Positions 43,992 to 52,454 of a stretch of 64,000 bases of DNA are shown in pieces; within the stretch, counting starts at the first letter, position 1, and every line of letters begins with the position of its first letter. The DNA comes from Vibrio mytili (GTDB taxonomy: Bacteria; Pseudomonadota; Gammaproteobacteria; Enterobacterales; Vibrionaceae), in NCBI RefSeq assembly GCF_000830505.1, contig NZ_JXOK01000082.1, positions 1-64,000 of the forward strand. The letters are read 5' to 3'. The position numbers and the translations under genes were made by a program. The notes under the pieces were generated by a model that saw only the letters and a program-made list of their open reading frames with translations, was not told where the DNA came from and ran no database searches.

Positions 43992-45179
43992 ATGGATCCC
44001 ATACTGGAAGTTAAGGGACTTTATAAAGTGTTTGGTGAAGCACCAGAACGTGCTTTTTCTCTTATCGAAAAAGGGAACGATAAAGACAAGATATTCGAAC
44101 AAACCGGTTTAACCGTTGGTGTAAATGATGTCTCTCTTTCCATCAACGAAGGAGAAATTTTTGTCATCATGGGCCTTTCTGGCTCAGGCAAATCGACGCT
44201 TGTTCGCCTACTCAATCGACTTATCGAGCCGACTAAGGGAAATGTCTATCTCAAAGGCAAAGATATTGCCCACATTTCTGAAAATGAACTCAGAGAAGTT
44301 CGCCGCAATAACATTTCCATGGTTTTCCAAAACTTTGCGCTTATGCCCCATATGAGTGTCATCGAAAACGCAGCATTTGGTTTGGAGTTGGCAGGCGTAG
44401 ACATAGAAACCCGTCAAGCTAGCGCCCTCTCAGCACTAGAACGAGTCGGTCTTGGTCCATATTCTGAATCATTCCCAGATGAACTGTCCGGCGGTATGAA
44501 ACAGCGTGTCGGTTTAGCAAGAGCTTTGGCTTGTGACCCAGACATTTTGCTAATGGACGAAGCTTTCTCCGCTCTCGATCCTCTTATTCGTACAGAAATG
44601 CAAGACGAGCTGATCAGACTCCAAAATGACGACAGACGAACAATTGTATTTATTTCTCATGACTTGGATGAGGCGATGAGGATTGGGGATAGAATCGCCA
44701 TCATGCAAAATGGTGATGTCGTTCAAGTTGGTACTCCCGACGAAATTTTACACAATCCGGCCAATGATTATGTAGAAGCCTTTTTCCGAGGCGTAAACAT
44801 AGCCAGTGCACTCACTGCGAAAGATATCGCGCGTAAAAAGCCAGCTGCGGTATTCAAAAAGTCAGAATACGATGGTCCTGGTTCTGCTATGCAGATGCTC
44901 ATGGATAACGACCGTGAATATGGCATTGTCGTTGACAAATCAAGTAAGTACTCCGGCATTGTGTCTATTGACTCATTGCGTTTAGCTCACAAGGAAAACC
45001 GTTCACTCGCCAGTGCTCTACTGGAAGATGGGGTGACACTAGAACCCACACAATCAATCAATGACATTCTTGGGATTGTTGGTGGCGTCCCCTATTCTGT
45101 TCCTGTGGTTGATGAACACGGTAATTACTTTGGTGTCGTGACTAAATCACGTCTTCTGCAAACGCTAGATAAGGATTAA
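43992..45179 (+). CDS. proV: Glycine betaine/proline ABC transporter, ATPase
   Basis: A 395-residue ATPase of the ProU system. Walker A GLSGSGKST (61-69), signature LSGGMKQRVGLARAL, Walker B DILLMDEAFSALDP and the switch histidine in FISHDLDEAM are intact. Residues about 280-395 form the CBS pair that senses ionic strength in this family. The start has AAAAAAGGACGATAAAC. First gene of proVWX, four bases before proW. Confidence 0.96.
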   Translation: MDPILEVKGLYKVFGEAPERAFSLIEKGNDKDKIFEQTGLTVGVNDVSLSINEGEIFVIMGLSGSGKSTLVRLLNRLIEPTKGNVYLKGKDIAHISENELREVRRNNISMVFQNFALMPHMSVIENAAFGLELAGVDIETRQASALSALERVGLGPYSESFPDELSGGMKQRVGLARALACDPDILLMDEAFSALDPLIRTEMQDELIRLQNDDRRTIVFISHDLDEAMRIGDRIAIMQNGDVVQVGTPDEILHNPANDYVEAFFRGVNIASALTAKDIARKKPAAVFKKSEYDGPGSAMQMLMDNDREYGIVVDKSSKYSGIVSIDSLRLAHKENRSLASALLEDGVTLEPTQSINDILGIVGGVPYSVPVVDEHGNYFGVVTKSRLLQTLDKD

Positions 45180-45183
45180 TACG

Positions 45184-46269
45184 ATGTCATCAGAACAATC
45201 AAATAACGATCCGTGGTCACAAACAGCCCCAGCACAAAGCGATCCTTGGGCGCAAGGCGGTGAAGCTGCGGGAAACAATGACTGGTTAAATACAGAAGTT
45301 GTCGAACAAGCACCGTTCGATATCATGCATCCTTTTCAGGATGCAATTCTTCCTGTCGATCATTGGGTCGAAAATGGATTAAATTGGTTGGTTGAACACG
45401 GTCGTCCGGTCTTTCAAGCGATTAGAATTCCAATTGATTTTATCCTTACATCATTTGAAACCGCCTTGGTCTCTACTCCCGCGCCAATCATGGTACTGAT
45501 TCTATTTTTACTGGCTTGGCAGTTTTCGAACCTCAAATTAGGCCTTTCAACACTCGTCTCTCTTGTGTTTATTGGTTTAATCGGCGCATGGTCGCAAGCG
45601 ATGACCACGTTGGCACTAGTGTTAACCGCGGTGTTTTTCTGTTTATTAATAGGCCTCCCCATGGGGATATGGTTATCACGTAGTAACACAGCGGCAAAGT
45701 TTGTCAGACCAATTTTAGATGCGATGCAAACTACCCCAGCCTTCGTTTATCTGGTGCCCATTGTTATGTTATTCGGTATCGGTAACGTTCCTGGCGTGGT
45801 GGTGACTATCATCTTCGCTTTACCACCAGTAGTACGCCTTACTATTTTAGGTATTCAGCAAGTACCCGAAGAACTTATCGAAGCTGGCCACTCTTTTGGC
45901 GCAAACAAAAAGCAAATGTTGTATCGCGTTCAATTACCGCTCGCACTACCGACGATTATGGCTGGCGTAAACCAAACCTTAATGCTGTCACTTTCTATGG
46001 TGGTCATTGCCTCCATGATCGCCGTCGGTGGGTTGGGACAAATGGTATTACGTGGTATCGGACGACTGGACATGGGGCTTGCTGCAGTTGGTGGTCTTGG
46101 GATTGTCATACTGGCGATCTTGTTGGACCGAATTACCCAAGTCCTCGGCGTAAATGCAGGCAATACTAAGCTGCGCTGGTATCACACAGGTCCTGTTTCA
46201 TACCTTTTAAAATTGAAAACAAAGACGAACCAAGATGACCTAAAAACTAGGAGAAACGTTAATGATTAA
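45184..46269 (+). CDS. proW: Glycine betaine/proline ABC transporter, permease
   Basis: A 361-residue permease. The first 40 residues are a low-complexity soluble tail with repeated WSQTAP / DPWAQ units. The membrane part starts near 90. The cytoplasmic coupling loop EAGHSFGANKKQMLYRVQLPLALPTIMAGVNQTLMLSL is the EAA motif. SKSNTAAKF-like and TPAFVYLVP segments are typical of ProW. Overlaps the proX start by eight bases. Confidence 0.95.
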   Translation: MSSEQSNNDPWSQTAPAQSDPWAQGGEAAGNNDWLNTEVVEQAPFDIMHPFQDAILPVDHWVENGLNWLVEHGRPVFQAIRIPIDFILTSFETALVSTPAPIMVLILFLLAWQFSNLKLGLSTLVSLVFIGLIGAWSQAMTTLALVLTAVFFCLLIGLPMGIWLSRSNTAAKFVRPILDAMQTTPAFVYLVPIVMLFGIGNVPGVVVTIIFALPPVVRLTILGIQQVPEELIEAGHSFGANKKQMLYRVQLPLALPTIMAGVNQTLMLSLSMVVIASMIAVGGLGQMVLRGIGRLDMGLAAVGGLGIVILAILLDRITQVLGVNAGNTKLRWYHTGPVSYLLKLKTKTNQDDLKTRRNVND

Positions 46270-47269
46270 CTCATGGAAGAACGCGCTGACGATAGGCGCA
46301 CTTAGTACAATGGCATTTTCCACTTATAGTGTCGCAGAAGATCTCCCAGGTAAAGGCGTTAGCGTCCAACCTGTTCAATCGACGGTGGCCGAAGAAACGT
46401 TTCAGACGTTGATCGTCAATCGAGCACTCGAAGAGCTTGGCTACGATGTGAAGCCGACAAAAGAGGTTGATTACAATGTCGCCTACACGTCTATCGCAGA
46501 AGGCGATGCAACGTTTTTGGCTGTATATTGGTATCCACTCCATTCAGGTAAATACGAAATGGCGGGAGGTGATGACAAGTTTTTCACTAAAGGCGAGTAC
46601 ATCAGCGGTGCCGCTCAAGGCTACTTGATTGACAAGAAAACAGCTGAAAAGTACAACATCACTAACATTGGTCAGCTAAAGGATCCAAAGATCGCGAAGT
46701 TGTTTGATGCGAATGACGATGGTAAAGCTGACTTAACTGGCTGTAACCCTGGTTGGGGTTGCGAAATGGTCATAGAGCATCAACTTGATAGCTTCGGACT
46801 TCGTGACACTGTCACGCATAACCAAGGTAACTATGCTGCAATCATCGCTGATACTATTTCACGTTACAAAAAAGGCGACCCAATCCTTTACTACACGTGG
46901 ACACCATATTGGGTAAGTGGCGTTTTAGTTCCGGGTAAAGATGTGGTTTGGTTAGAAGTGCCTTTTTCATCGCTTCCTGGTGATCGTAAAGACGTCGACA
47001 CAACACTTGCCAATGGCAAAAACTATGGTTTCGAGATGAACTCAATGCGAATTGTTGCAAACAAAGAATTTGCAGAAAAAAATCCTGCCGCAGCGAAACT
47101 TTTCGAAATCATGAAGCTTAACATCAACGATGTGAGTGCAGAGAACATGATGATGAGCAAAGGTAAAAATACCTCAGCTGACATTAAATCTCACGTAAAT
47201 GGTTGGATTAAAGCTAACCGAGACCTGTTTGATAGTTGGATTGCCGAGGCCAAAAAAGCGGCGATGTAG
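46262..47269 (+). CDS. proX: Glycine betaine/proline periplasmic binding protein
   Basis: A 335-residue binding protein with a signal peptide (cleavage near YSVAEDLPG). Aromatic ligand-cage residues occur as AVYWYPLHSG and ILYYTWTPYWVSGVLVPG. The CNPGWGCEMV segment with two cysteines is characteristic of ProX. Third gene of the operon, followed by a terminator. Confidence 0.95.
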   Translation: MINSWKNALTIGALSTMAFSTYSVAEDLPGKGVSVQPVQSTVAEETFQTLIVNRALEELGYDVKPTKEVDYNVAYTSIAEGDATFLAVYWYPLHSGKYEMAGGDDKFFTKGEYISGAAQGYLIDKKTAEKYNITNIGQLKDPKIAKLFDANDDGKADLTGCNPGWGCEMVIEHQLDSFGLRDTVTHNQGNYAAIIADTISRYKKGDPILYYTWTPYWVSGVLVPGKDVVWLEVPFSSLPGDRKDVDTTLANGKNYGFEMNSMRIVANKEFAEKNPAAAKLFEIMKLNINDVSAENMMMSKGKNTSADIKSHVNGWIKANRDLFDSWIAEAKKAAM

Positions 47270-47330
47270 CCCTCAGGACCAGGCATAACCACTGTTTTTC
47301 AAAACAATACGGTTAGTTAATAAACTCGCT

Positions 47331-47366
47331 AAGAGCCAATTGTTCATCGCAATTGGCTCTTATTTT
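47331..47366 (+). terminator. Terminator of proVWX
   Basis: AAGAGCCAATTG (47331-47342) pairs with CAATTGGCTCTT (47350-47361) across a seven-base loop and is followed by ATTTTTT. Confidence 0.9.
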
Positions 47367-47418
47367 TTACATCTTATCTTCACTCCCAACTTCCCTTTAT
47401 CTCATTTAATTTTCACTC

Positions 47419-47435
47419 CTTAAGAGTTCCTTAAG
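47419..47435 (+). promoter_or_regulatory. PmrA/QseB-type box upstream of the seven-gene operon
   Basis: CTTAAG-AGTTC-CTTAAG is a perfect direct repeat with a five-base spacer, the exact form of the PmrA/BasR box, also bound by QseB. It ends 47 bases before the first gene. TATTCA at 47457-47462, 21 bases after the box, is a possible -10 element, the distance usual for class II activation by PmrA. The operon's own regulator at 51798 is of this type. Confidence 0.65.
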
Positions 47436-47482
47436 TTTTGCGTTTTACTTTATTGGTATTCACTCAGTCAAAGGAATCGCAA

Positions 47483-48127
47483 ATGAAACTCAATGTAAGA
47501 ACTTCTCAAGATAGCTTTACGTTGGACATCGTTGATTCAAAACACCCGTTGTGGAGCGACGTTATTGATCATGTTTCTCTGCGCTACCAAAAAGCATTCT
47601 GCGCTGAACTTAAGCAATTTATGCCTGAGTATTTAACCCTAATTAAGAACGACCATATTATTTCAGTTTGCGGCTTTCGCGTCGCTGATCAGGAACCTCT
47701 TTTCCTAGAACAATACTTAGAGGGAGAGGCACAAACACTGGTTTCCAATCTATTTGAATGTGAAGTGCAGCGTTCCAATCTGGTGGAATTCGGGCATCTA
47801 GCTTCATTTGCTAAAGGCATGTCAGGTCTTCACTTCTACCTCATTGCGGAACGGTTAGTGGAACTTGGTTTTGAATGGTGCATTTTTACTGCCACAGATC
47901 CACTGCACGCTATGATGACGCGCTTTGGTTTAGAGTCAAAAATCATCACCCATGCCGACCCTGGCAAAGTCCATGATGCTCAATCAACCTGGGGGTCATA
48001 CTACGAGCACCAGCCTCGAGTTCTTGCCGGAAACTTAATCCAAGGGCTAGAACGCCTTCGAACACTCCAACAACGAAAACGTCAACAAGCATGGAATAAT
48101 AATGAATACGCTCCTAGACACCATTAA
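47483..48127 (+). CDS. T_hemolysin family protein (delta-VPH / 'thermostable hemolysin')
   Basis: A 214-residue member of the family named after the V. parahaemolyticus delta thermostable hemolysin. It has no signal peptide and no membrane segment. The layout (RYQKAFCAELKQFMPEYLTLI at 34-54, ISVCGFRVADQEPLFLEQYL, then VEFGHLASFAKGMSGLHFYLIAERLVELGFEWCIFTATDPLHAMMTRFGL) looks like a GNAT/LuxI-type acyltransferase rather than a pore-former. The VEFGHLAS strand recalls the ELSRFAV strand of AHL synthases. The start at 47483 has AAAGGAATCGCAA. It overlaps the ligase gene by 26 bases. As a cytosolic first gene of a metabolic operon, an acyl-transfer role is my inference. The hemolysin name is inherited. 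Confidence 0.82.
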   Translation: MKLNVRTSQDSFTLDIVDSKHPLWSDVIDHVSLRYQKAFCAELKQFMPEYLTLIKNDHIISVCGFRVADQEPLFLEQYLEGEAQTLVSNLFECEVQRSNLVEFGHLASFAKGMSGLHFYLIAERLVELGFEWCIFTATDPLHAMMTRFGLESKIITHADPGKVHDAQSTWGSYYEHQPRVLAGNLIQGLERLRTLQQRKRQQAWNNNEYAPRHH

Positions 48128-49634
48128 AAATTGGGCAATGACCCAACCAGAGCACTTAGCATTTGTGGGAAAGGACGATACTGGAAAAACCGTTCAATTA
48201 ACCTACTCTGAGTTGTTCGATCAAATTCAATATGCTGCGTCTCAACTAAAGGCGCACAATGTTAAAGTGCTCGCGTTGCGTGCAGAAAATAACATTAATT
48301 GGGCCATCATCGATCTTGCTGCAATGGCTGCAAACATTGTTGTTGTTCCTATCCCAATGTTTTTTTCTGATAGCCAAATAAGGCATATTTTAATCCAGTC
48401 AAACGTCGATACCTTACTAGGAGATTGGAACAACGTTGCCTTACCTGACGGTATCATTCAGCCAACGCCAAACGAACAACTACGAGTCTCTGGCTTACCA
48501 TTGACACATACATTCGCCACGGTACATGCCCCTTATCTTGAAGGGACCGGGAAAATTACGTTTACCTCTGGGTCGACTGGCCAACCCAAGGGCGTATGTT
48601 TAAGCAATGAGCATTTATTCCAAGTTGCCACATCGCTCTCACATGCAGTCAAAGGCTTAGCGCAGTCTCATTTGGTCTTGCTGCCACTATCTACTCTGCT
48701 GGAAAATATTACGGGTGTATACGTACCATTAATCTTGGGAGTAACCGCGACGATCCTGCCCGGAAAACACACTGGACTGATGGGCTCTAGCCACTTTGAT
48801 ACCTCTCAATTTACGAAAACGTTAGCCGAGGTTAAACCAGACAGCTTAGTGTTAACCCCTGCTTTACTCTTGGCATTAATACACATCGTAAAAACTCAGC
48901 CAACCCTCGCGCTTTCTCTAAAATTTGTTGCCGTCGGCGGTGCAAGAGTGTCTTCACAATTGATTAGTGCAGCCCGTGCTTTAAACATACCCGCTTTTGA
49001 AGGTTATGGATTATCTGAGTGTGGTTCCGTCGTCTGTTTGAATACGCCTGCGGAATTCAAACCCGGCACATGTGGGAAACCGTTGCCGCATACTCAAACC
49101 CGAATCGCAGACGATGGAGAACTGTTTGTGAAAGGCAGTATCGCCCTTGGTTACTTAAACGAACCCTTTCATCAAGAATGGTTAGCAACTGGCGATTTGG
49201 CTCAGATTGACGATCAAGGTTACATCACTCTATCAGGTCGCAAAAAAAATCTTATCGTGACAGCGTACGGACGAAATGTATCACCAGAATGGGTCGAGTC
49301 TGAAGCGCTAGCATTTTTGCCCAATACGCCACTGATCGTCACCGGAGACGACCAACAGGCTTTATGTGCAATCGTTACAAAGAGCGAGGGTTTAGAAGAA
49401 AAAATCTCAGCGTTAAATAGCACGCTTCCTGATTATGCCCGAATTCAAGTTTTATTGGTGATGGATAACCCACAACGAATTCCGAGTTGGTACACCGAAA
49501 ACGGCAAGCTTAAGCGTGACGCAATCGAGCGTAGCATCTCTAAATGGCTTGCACACGACATACCAAAATTCACACTGGAAGGCGAAGAGGTACAACGAAT
49601 CGACCTTTCTCTCCAGTCATCTATCGCTTCTTAA
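48102..49634 (+). CDS. AMP-binding acyl/aryl ligase
   Basis: A 510-residue acyl-adenylate-forming enzyme. The A3 loop TFTSGSTGQPKG is at about 153-164, A5 is GYGLSECGSVVCLN, A7 is WLATGDLAQIDDQGY followed by LSGRKKNLIVTAYGRNVSPEWVE, and the terminal catalytic lysine lies in ENGKLKRDAIE. It is shorter than the usual long-chain fatty acyl-CoA synthetase (about 560-660) and has no carrier domain, so it could make an acyl-CoA, load a carrier elsewhere or hand acyl-AMP to a partner. Start is inside the previous gene, indicating coupled translation. The chain is ten bases from the next gene. Confidence 0.88.
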   Translation: MNTLLDTIKNWAMTQPEHLAFVGKDDTGKTVQLTYSELFDQIQYAASQLKAHNVKVLALRAENNINWAIIDLAAMAANIVVVPIPMFFSDSQIRHILIQSNVDTLLGDWNNVALPDGIIQPTPNEQLRVSGLPLTHTFATVHAPYLEGTGKITFTSGSTGQPKGVCLSNEHLFQVATSLSHAVKGLAQSHLVLLPLSTLLENITGVYVPLILGVTATILPGKHTGLMGSSHFDTSQFTKTLAEVKPDSLVLTPALLLALIHIVKTQPTLALSLKFVAVGGARVSSQLISAARALNIPAFEGYGLSECGSVVCLNTPAEFKPGTCGKPLPHTQTRIADDGELFVKGSIALGYLNEPFHQEWLATGDLAQIDDQGYITLSGRKKNLIVTAYGRNVSPEWVESEALAFLPNTPLIVTGDDQQALCAIVTKSEGLEEKISALNSTLPDYARIQVLLVMDNPQRIPSWYTENGKLKRDAIERSISKWLAHDIPKFTLEGEEVQRIDLSLQSSIAS

Positions 49635-49644
49635 GGAGAAGGTT

Positions 49645-50328
49645 ATGACCCTTTTTTTTGAACAACTCAAACAACAGACTTCTGCCGCTCAACACTCAAT
49701 GCTCACAGCGCCTGTGATTGCGGAAGTACAACAAGGCCACATATCTAAACCAATGTACATCGCATTTCTGACCCAGGCTTATCATCACGTTAAGCATACC
49801 GTTCCTCTTCTCATGGCTTGTGGTGGTCGTTTATCTGCAGAATATGAGTGGGTGCGCAGCGCAATTGCAGAATACATCGAGGAAGAAAAAGGTCATCAAG
49901 AGTGGATTCTCAATGACATTGAAGCATGTGGTGGTGATGCTAATGCCGTTCGCCACAATCAGAGGGATGGTCGTGTCGGGCAAGCAATTGAACTGATGGT
50001 GTCTTATCTGTATCACAATATTGATCGCCACAACCCGTTGGCATTGTTTGGCATGGTGTGGGTATTGGAAGGAACCAGTGTAGGTATTGGAGGACAAATG
50101 GCAGAAAAAATCCAATCGACACTCAACTTACCACCTTCAGCAATGACGTATCTCGTTTCACACAGCGTATTAGATCAAGACCACCTGAAGTTTTTTGAGT
50201 TATTAATGAACAAAATAACTGACCCACTCGATCAGCAAGTGATCATTGATTCCGCCAATATGGTGTTTTCTCTCTACGAGCAGATGCTAAGAGAGTTGCC
50301 ATCTTATTCCAAGCAGCAAGCCGCGTGA
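49645..50328 (+). CDS. Heme-oxygenase-like diiron protein (TenA/UndA-like)
   Basis: A 227-residue all-helical protein of the heme-oxygenase-like superfamily. The putative metal ligands of the diiron branch are all present in order: ExxH at 81-84 (EKGH), Glu142 in VLEGTSVG, and HxxxDxxH at 173-180 (HSVLDQDH). This pattern matches UndA-like oxidases and relatives that decarboxylate or oxygenate small acids, not thiaminase TenA. The substrate is not known. The start at 49645 has AAGGAGAAGG. The frame extends upstream into the ligase gene but is not family-like. Neighbours (acid ligase, SDR) support an acyl-type substrate. Confidence 0.82.
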   Translation: MTLFFEQLKQQTSAAQHSMLTAPVIAEVQQGHISKPMYIAFLTQAYHHVKHTVPLLMACGGRLSAEYEWVRSAIAEYIEEEKGHQEWILNDIEACGGDANAVRHNQRDGRVGQAIELMVSYLYHNIDRHNPLALFGMVWVLEGTSVGIGGQMAEKIQSTLNLPPSAMTYLVSHSVLDQDHLKFFELLMNKITDPLDQQVIIDSANMVFSLYEQMLRELPSYSKQQAA

Positions 50329-50336
50329 GGTGAACC

Positions 50337-51131
50337 ATGCAGATTGAAAACAGTCGCATTTTACTCACTGGCGCAACGGGTGGCATTGGCCAGGCCATTG
50401 CAACAGAACTCGCGAGTAGAGGCGCACAGTTAATCCTCGTCGGACGACATGAAGAAACGCTCTTCACGCTCAAATCATCACTACCAAACCAAGAGGTTCA
50501 CGACGTGTTGGTTGCCGATGTTACGACAATAGAAGGCCGAAGCGAGATTAACAATCGAGCTAAGCAAGTGAACAAAGTGGATGCCATTATCAACAACGCG
50601 GGCTGTAACGATTTCTCGCTATTGAGCCATAAAAACAGCGCACAGATTGAAGCGGATATCCAACTAAACCTTCTTGCACCAATGCTGTTGTGCAAATCTG
50701 CTCTAAGTTGGTTAAAGCAGCCAGGTATCATCCTTAATATTGGGTCAACATTCGGATCCATCGGCTACCCGGGCTATACGTCCTATTGCGCAGCTAAAGC
50801 AGGACTGCATCGATTTACTGAAGCATTAGACCGAGAGCTGTTTGCTACGGGCATTCGCGCTCTATATTTAGCGCCAAGAGCGACAAAAACGTCATTAAAC
50901 AGCAATAGTGTCAACGAAATGAACCAACAACTAGGAAACAAGATGGATATGCCACAAGTCGTCGCTGAACATGTTGTCACTATGTTGGAAAAAGAAATTT
51001 CAGCGAAGTGGATTGGTTGGCCAGAAAAACTGTTTGCGCGCATCAATCAACTGCTACCCAGTGTGGTTTCTTCTGCGATCAGAAAACAGCAAGACACCAT
51101 TCAGCAATATGTCAATCGCGTACATCATTAA
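50337..51131 (+). CDS. Short-chain dehydrogenase/reductase
   Basis: A 264-residue classical SDR. The NAD(P) motif is TGATGGIG (12-19), NNAG follows at about 83, the catalytic serine is in LNIGSTFGS, and YCAAK holds the Tyr-Lys pair. An Arg/His after beta-2 (VGRHEE) suggests NADPH. A C-terminal basic tail of about 40 residues (KLFARINQLLPSVVSSAIRKQ) may contact membrane. The gene lies eight bases after the diiron-protein gene. It would reduce or oxidise a keto/hydroxy intermediate of the same pathway. Confidence 0.88.
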   Translation: MQIENSRILLTGATGGIGQAIATELASRGAQLILVGRHEETLFTLKSSLPNQEVHDVLVADVTTIEGRSEINNRAKQVNKVDAIINNAGCNDFSLLSHKNSAQIEADIQLNLLAPMLLCKSALSWLKQPGIILNIGSTFGSIGYPGYTSYCAAKAGLHRFTEALDRELFATGIRALYLAPRATKTSLNSNSVNEMNQQLGNKMDMPQVVAEHVVTMLEKEISAKWIGWPEKLFARINQLLPSVVSSAIRKQQDTIQQYVNRVHH

Positions 51132-51158
51132 CGCATTGATGACAAAAGGACACGAACG

Positions 51159-51794
51159 ATGAACATTAAAACGCTATGTTACACGATAACCCTATGCTCA
51201 ACGTTGGCATCAACCCATGCATTCGCGGCCGATACACCACTTCATGATGTACAAAAAAAGTGGGCAGAGTGTCAATACAACACGCCTAGTGGCGATGAGC
51301 AAGAGCAATGCTTTCATCGCGCTATCGCAAAAACCAGTATTTACCTGGACAGAGAGCCCAACAATCCAGAGCTCACCGTTTGGCTTGCCATCAATAAAGC
51401 ATCTCTTGCTGGCGCACAAGGCGGTTTAGGTGCATTATCGTTAGTTAAAGAATCAAAAGCCCTGCTAGAAGAAGTGATTGAAACATCACCAAAAACACTC
51501 GAAGGCTCGGCATACACAAGCTTGGGCTCCCTATATTATAAAGTCCCAGGATGGCCAATCGGTTTTGGAGATGATGACAAAGCCGAACAAATGTTAAAAA
51601 AAGCGTTAGAGATCAACCCTAACGGCATCGATCCAAACTATTTTTATGGTGATTATCTAGCAGAAGAAGGCCGATATGACGAAGCAAAATTGTACCTCAC
51701 TCGTGCAATGCAAGCGTCCCCACGACCTGATCGCCCTTTAGCCGATAAAGGACGGAGATCGGAAATCGAAACAACACTAGGAAAAATAAAATAA
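51159..51794 (+). CDS. Exported TPR-like protein
   Basis: A 211-residue protein with a signal peptide (cleavage near THAFAADTP). Residues about 60-200 contain helical repeats of TPR type, most clearly DDKAEQMLKKALEINPNGIDPNYFYGDYLAEEGRYDEAKLYLTRAMQASP. Two cysteines (WAECQYN, EQEQCFHRAI) may form a disulphide in the periplasm. It could bind the pathway product or feed a signal to the sensor kinase encoded downstream. No direct evidence fixes this. Three bases before the regulator gene. Confidence 0.8.
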   Translation: MNIKTLCYTITLCSTLASTHAFAADTPLHDVQKKWAECQYNTPSGDEQEQCFHRAIAKTSIYLDREPNNPELTVWLAINKASLAGAQGGLGALSLVKESKALLEEVIETSPKTLEGSAYTSLGSLYYKVPGWPIGFGDDDKAEQMLKKALEINPNGIDPNYFYGDYLAEEGRYDEAKLYLTRAMQASPRPDRPLADKGRRSEIETTLGKIK

Positions 51795-51797
51795 TCT

Positions 51798-52454
51798 ATG
51801 CGTTTATTACTGGTAGAAGACGACAAACTCCTCGGTCAATCCATGGTGACTTCGCTTAGTCGCCATGGTTACACTGTAGACTGGCTTGAGAAAGGAGCTG
51901 GTGTGACTAGTGCACTAAAAGCAGAAGCTTTTACAGCAGTCATTTTAGATCTGACCTTACCCGATATTGACGGGTTAGACGTCTTGCGTAACATCCGTAA
52001 GAACGGCTTTAAGCTACCGGTAATGATACTTACTGCAAGAGATGATATACGTGATCGTGTGCAAGGTCTTGATGGCGGTGCCGATGATTACTTAGGGAAG
52101 CCCTTTGCGTTAGAAGAACTTCTCGCAAGGCTTAGAGTAATCATCCGCCGACTATCTGGTAGCGCTGATGAGATCATCCAAGTTGGGCTGTTGTCGTTAT
52201 CTCTATCAGAACAAACTATCAGATACGGAGATACACCGCTCAAACTCACCCGAAATGAATTCAAAATACTGACAAGTTTGATCACCAACGCTGGTCGAGT
52301 TCAGAGTAAGGATCAGTTGCAACAATCTCTCCACGGTTGGGACGAAGGGGCAAGCGACAACGCCATAGAAGTTCACATTCACAACCTGCGCAAAAAAGTC
52401 CCAAACATCGAAATCAAAAACATACGGGGTGTGGGGTACATTCTTGAAAAGTAA
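51798..52454 (+). CDS. OmpR-family response regulator, QseB/PmrA type
   Basis: A 218-residue regulator. The receiver (1-115) has the EDD pocket, phospho-acceptor Asp in VILDLTLPDIDG, and Lys in DDYLGKPFALEELLARL. The winged helix (about 125-218) has LTRNEFKILTSLI and the recognition helix WDEGASDNAIEVHIHNLRKKV, as in QseB and PmrA. A CTTAAG-N5-CTTAAG box upstream of the first operon gene is its probable target. It overlaps the kinase gene. Confidence 0.93.
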   Translation: MRLLLVEDDKLLGQSMVTSLSRHGYTVDWLEKGAGVTSALKAEAFTAVILDLTLPDIDGLDVLRNIRKNGFKLPVMILTARDDIRDRVQGLDGGADDYLGKPFALEELLARLRVIIRRLSGSADEIIQVGLLSLSLSEQTIRYGDTPLKLTRNEFKILTSLITNAGRVQSKDQLQQSLHGWDEGASDNAIEVHIHNLRKKVPNIEIKNIRGVGYILEK

